A stretch of 64,000 bases of DNA from Myxococcales bacterium (GTDB lineage Bacteria > Myxococcota_A > Polyangia > Nannocystales > Nannocystaceae): contig JACKDU010000001.1 in assembly GCA_020633335.1 (NCBI GenBank), positions 124,001-188,000 on the forward strand, in the 5' to 3' direction. The translations under genes and the position numbers were made by a program. Below the pieces are notes generated by a model that saw only the letters and a list, made by a program, of their open reading frames with translations, was not told where the DNA came from and ran no database searches. Below are positions 62,023 through 64,000 of this stretch, piece after piece; the first letter of the stretch is position 1, and every line of letters begins with the position of its first letter.

Positions 62023-64000
62023 ATGGACCCCCGCGACGACGCCTCCGCTGATCCCTCCGACGCCTCGCCGCGCGACGACGGGGCGATGGAGCACTCCTGG
62101 GAGCATGAGCGCCACTTCGCCAGCGCCTTCGAGCACGCGGCGATCGGCATGGCGATCGTCGACCTCGACGGCGCCTTCCTCAAGGTCAACCGGGCGGCCT
62201 GCGAGCTCTGGGGGTACAGCGAGCGGGAGCTCCTCGAGGGCTCCTTCCAGGCGATCACCCACCCCGAAGACCTCGACGAGGACCTCCACCTCCTCCGCCG
62301 CCTCCTGGCCGGCGAGGTCGCGCGCTACCAGCTCGAGAAGCGCTACCGCCACCGCTCGGGCGCGGAGATCTGGGCGCTCCTCAGCGTCTCGCTCCTCCGC
62401 GACGCCGACGGTCGACCGCGCTACTTCATCTCCCAGATCCAGGACATCAGCGAGCGCAAGCGGACCGTGGAGAAGCTCCAGGAGACCGCCGCGTTCCTGG
62501 CGACGGTCCTCGACGCCTCGCCCGACATGATCTTCATCAAGGATCGGGAGCTGCGGACCCTCATGTGCAACGAGGCCTTCGCGGCCGCCCTCGGCAAGGC
62601 GCCCGCGGAGCTCGTCGGCCGCACCGACGTCGAGAACGGCTGGGATCCCAAGCTCGTCTACGGCGACCCCGAGCGGGGCGTCCAGGGCTTCATCCACGAC
62701 GACCTCCGGGCCCTCCGCGGCGAGGAGGTCCACAACCTCCGCGACCCGGCCAACGTCCGCGGGGAGATCCGGGTCTTCGACACCCACAAGGTGCCCCTGC
62801 GCGGCAGCGACGGGGCGATCATCGGCGTCCTCGGGGTCGCCCGCGACGTCACCGCGCGCGAGGAGGCCGAGGCCCGGCGCCTCGAGCTCGAGCGCCAGGT
62901 CCTCCACGCCCAGAAGCTCGAGAGCCTCGGGGTCCTCGCCGGCGGGATCGCCCACGACTTCAACAACCTCCTGACCGGGATCATCGGCCACCTGAGCCTC
63001 ATGGAGTACGAGCTCGAGCCCGGCGCCGCGCTCTCGCCCCACGTCGAGGGGGCGATCGAGGCCGCGTCGCAGGCCGCGTCGCTCACCCAGCAGATGCTCG
63101 CCTACTCCGGCCGCGGCCGCTTCGTCATCGAGCCGGTCGACCTCTCGCGGCTGATCGAGAGCATGCGCCGCCTCATCGACGTCTCGGCCTCGCGCTCCTG
63201 TCGCCTCGAGCTCGACCTCCCGGGCGCGCTGCCGCGGGTCGCCGGCGATCCGGCGCAGCTCCGGCAGATCGTCATGAACCTGATCATCAACGCGGCCGAG
63301 TCGACCGGCGCCGGCGGGCGGGTCGCGGTCCGCACCGGCGCCCGCCGCTTCGACGCCGAGGAGCTCGCCCGCAACCGCACCGGCGATCGCGTCCCCCCCG
63401 GCGACTACGTCTTCTGCGAGGTCGCCGACAACGGCAGCGGGATGAGCGAGGCGGTCCTGGCGAGGATCTTCGATCCCTTCTTCTCGACCAAGTTCACCGG
63501 CCGCGGGCTCGGGCTCGCGGCCGCCCTCGGGATCGTCCGCGGGCACGGCGGGGCGCTCCTGGTCGCGAGCGCGCTCGGGGAGGGCTCGCGCTTCACCGTC
63601 GCCTTCCCGCCGGCGCCGGGGAGCGAGGGCGAGTCGCGCGCGCAGGCCGACGCGCGCCCCTGGCGAGGTCAGGGGCTCGCGCTGGTGATCGACGACGAGC
63701 CGGCGGTCCGCGACCTCGCCCAGGTGATGCTGCGCTCGCTCGGCTTTGAGGTCGAGACCGCGGCGAGCGGCGTCGACGGGGTCGAGGCGCTGCGGCGCGA
63801 CGGCGCGCGGGTCAGCGTCGTCCTCCTCGACCTGACGATGCCCGGCCTCGACGGCGTCGCCACCCTCCGCCTCCTCCGCGAGGTCGCCCCCGCGGTCCCT
63901 GTGATCCTCTCGAGCGGCTACGACGCGGGCGCCTACGCCGAGCGGGTCGACGAGCTCGGGCTCGCGGGCGTCCTCCAGAAGCCCTACACGCTCAAGTCGA
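62023..64000 (+). CDS. PAS-PAS-histidine kinase-receiver hybrid (partial, runs off right edge)
   Basis: At least 659 residues, still open at the right edge. From ATG 62023 (MDPRDDASADPSD). PAS 1 (about 28-145: FEHAAIGMAIVDLDGAFLKV), PAS 2 (about 155-280: LDASPDMIFIKDRELRTLMC), then a HisKA H-box in ESLGVLAGGIAHDFNNLLTG (His near 310). The ATPase domain has NLIINAAES (N-box), DNGSGMSE and GRGLGLAAALGIVRGHGG. A receiver domain starts near 553 (LALVIDDEPAVRDLA) with phospho-acceptor Asp in VVLLDLTMPGLDG and Lys in LQKPYTL. No TM segment, so cytoplasmic sensing. The H-box type (AHDFNN) is typical of hybrid kinases with a C-terminal receiver. Signal unknown. Confidence 0.93.
   Translation, partial: MDPRDDASADPSDASPRDDGAMEHSWEHERHFASAFEHAAIGMAIVDLDGAFLKVNRAACELWGYSERELLEGSFQAITHPEDLDEDLHLLRRLLAGEVARYQLEKRYRHRSGAEIWALLSVSLLRDADGRPRYFISQIQDISERKRTVEKLQETAAFLATVLDASPDMIFIKDRELRTLMCNEAFAAALGKAPAELVGRTDVENGWDPKLVYGDPERGVQGFIHDDLRALRGEEVHNLRDPANVRGEIRVFDTHKVPLRGSDGAIIGVLGVARDVTAREEAEARRLELERQVLHAQKLESLGVLAGGIAHDFNNLLTGIIGHLSLMEYELEPGAALSPHVEGAIEAASQAASLTQQMLAYSGRGRFVIEPVDLSRLIESMRRLIDVSASRSCRLELDLPGALPRVAGDPAQLRQIVMNLIINAAESTGAGGRVAVRTGARRFDAEELARNRTGDRVPPGDYVFCEVADNGSGMSEAVLARIFDPFFSTKFTGRGLGLAAALGIVRGHGGALLVASALGEGSRFTVAFPPAPGSEGESRAQADARPWRGQGLALVIDDEPAVRDLAQVMLRSLGFEVETAASGVDGVEALRRDGARVSVVLLDLTMPGLDGVATLRLLREVAPAVPVILSSGYDAGAYAERVDELGLAGVLQKPYTLKS

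Overview
The window is very GC-rich DNA, by eye about 70% or more. It most resembles a myxobacterium (phylum Myxococcota, plausibly the Nannocystis/Plesiocystis/Enhygromyxa side). This is inference from four signs: two secreted proteins ending in a MYXO-CTERM-type tail (Cys pair, hydrophobic stretch, Arg cluster), many Ser/Thr-rich lipoproteins with low-complexity linkers, a Ser/Thr kinase fused to TPRs, and several RCC1, VWA and cytochrome lipoproteins. I saw no rRNA, tRNA, CRISPR array, transposase or phage gene.

Layout. 1-4.4 kb: two tandem VWA lipoproteins (the first cut by the left edge), a small membrane protein and a thioredoxin/TPR protein. 4.6-10.2 kb: clpB, a flippase-like membrane protein and a TPR lipoprotein with a degenerate retropepsin-like domain. 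10.3-14.8 kb: an RtcB RNA ligase divergent from a YjbQ-family gene, a double-VOC protein, rpmB and superoxide dismutase. 14.9-19.7 kb: a large RCC1 lipoprotein, three paralogous cytochrome-like lipoproteins and apaG. 19.8-22.5 kb: an operon of an aldehyde:ferredoxin oxidoreductase-family enzyme, a MoaD/ThiS-like protein and a membrane-anchored protein. 22.6-27.8 kb: a Ser/Thr kinase-TPR, a caspase/legumain-like lipoprotein and an alpha/beta hydrolase. 27.9-38.5 kb: a 2,590-residue TPR protein, a structured intergenic element and an S46 peptidase. 38.5-48.8 kb: Mpo1-like protein, a DUF4114/thrombospondin-3 surface protein, AMMECR1, adk, pssA, a 2OG oxygenase, a protein with two complete 2OG-Fe(II) oxygenase domains, a SpoU methyltransferase and three lipoproteins. 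49.0-53.5 kb: a two-gene module joining a GHKL (HSP90-type) ATPase to a transglutaminase-like domain in one membrane protein, followed by a second GHKL-like protein. 53.7-61.4 kb: TPR membrane protein, a di-heme peroxidase (MauG/CcpA type), a second RCC1 lipoprotein, and a DUF1501 protein with its cytochrome partner. 62.0 kb to the end: a PAS-histidine kinase-receiver hybrid cut by the right edge.

Four genes (kinase, caspase-like, S46 peptidase, GHKL-transglutaminase) are broken by single-base frameshifts. Five of the six breaks lie at G/C runs of four or five bases, and restoring the frame recovers conserved family sequence. I therefore read them as probable consensus errors rather than true pseudogenes.

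The strongest candidates for something undescribed are the GHKL-transglutaminase pair and the duplicated 2OG oxygenase. The window otherwise holds scattered housekeeping genes (clpB, rpmB, adk, pssA, apaG, sodB) among a large investment in secreted, surface-anchored and signalling proteins.
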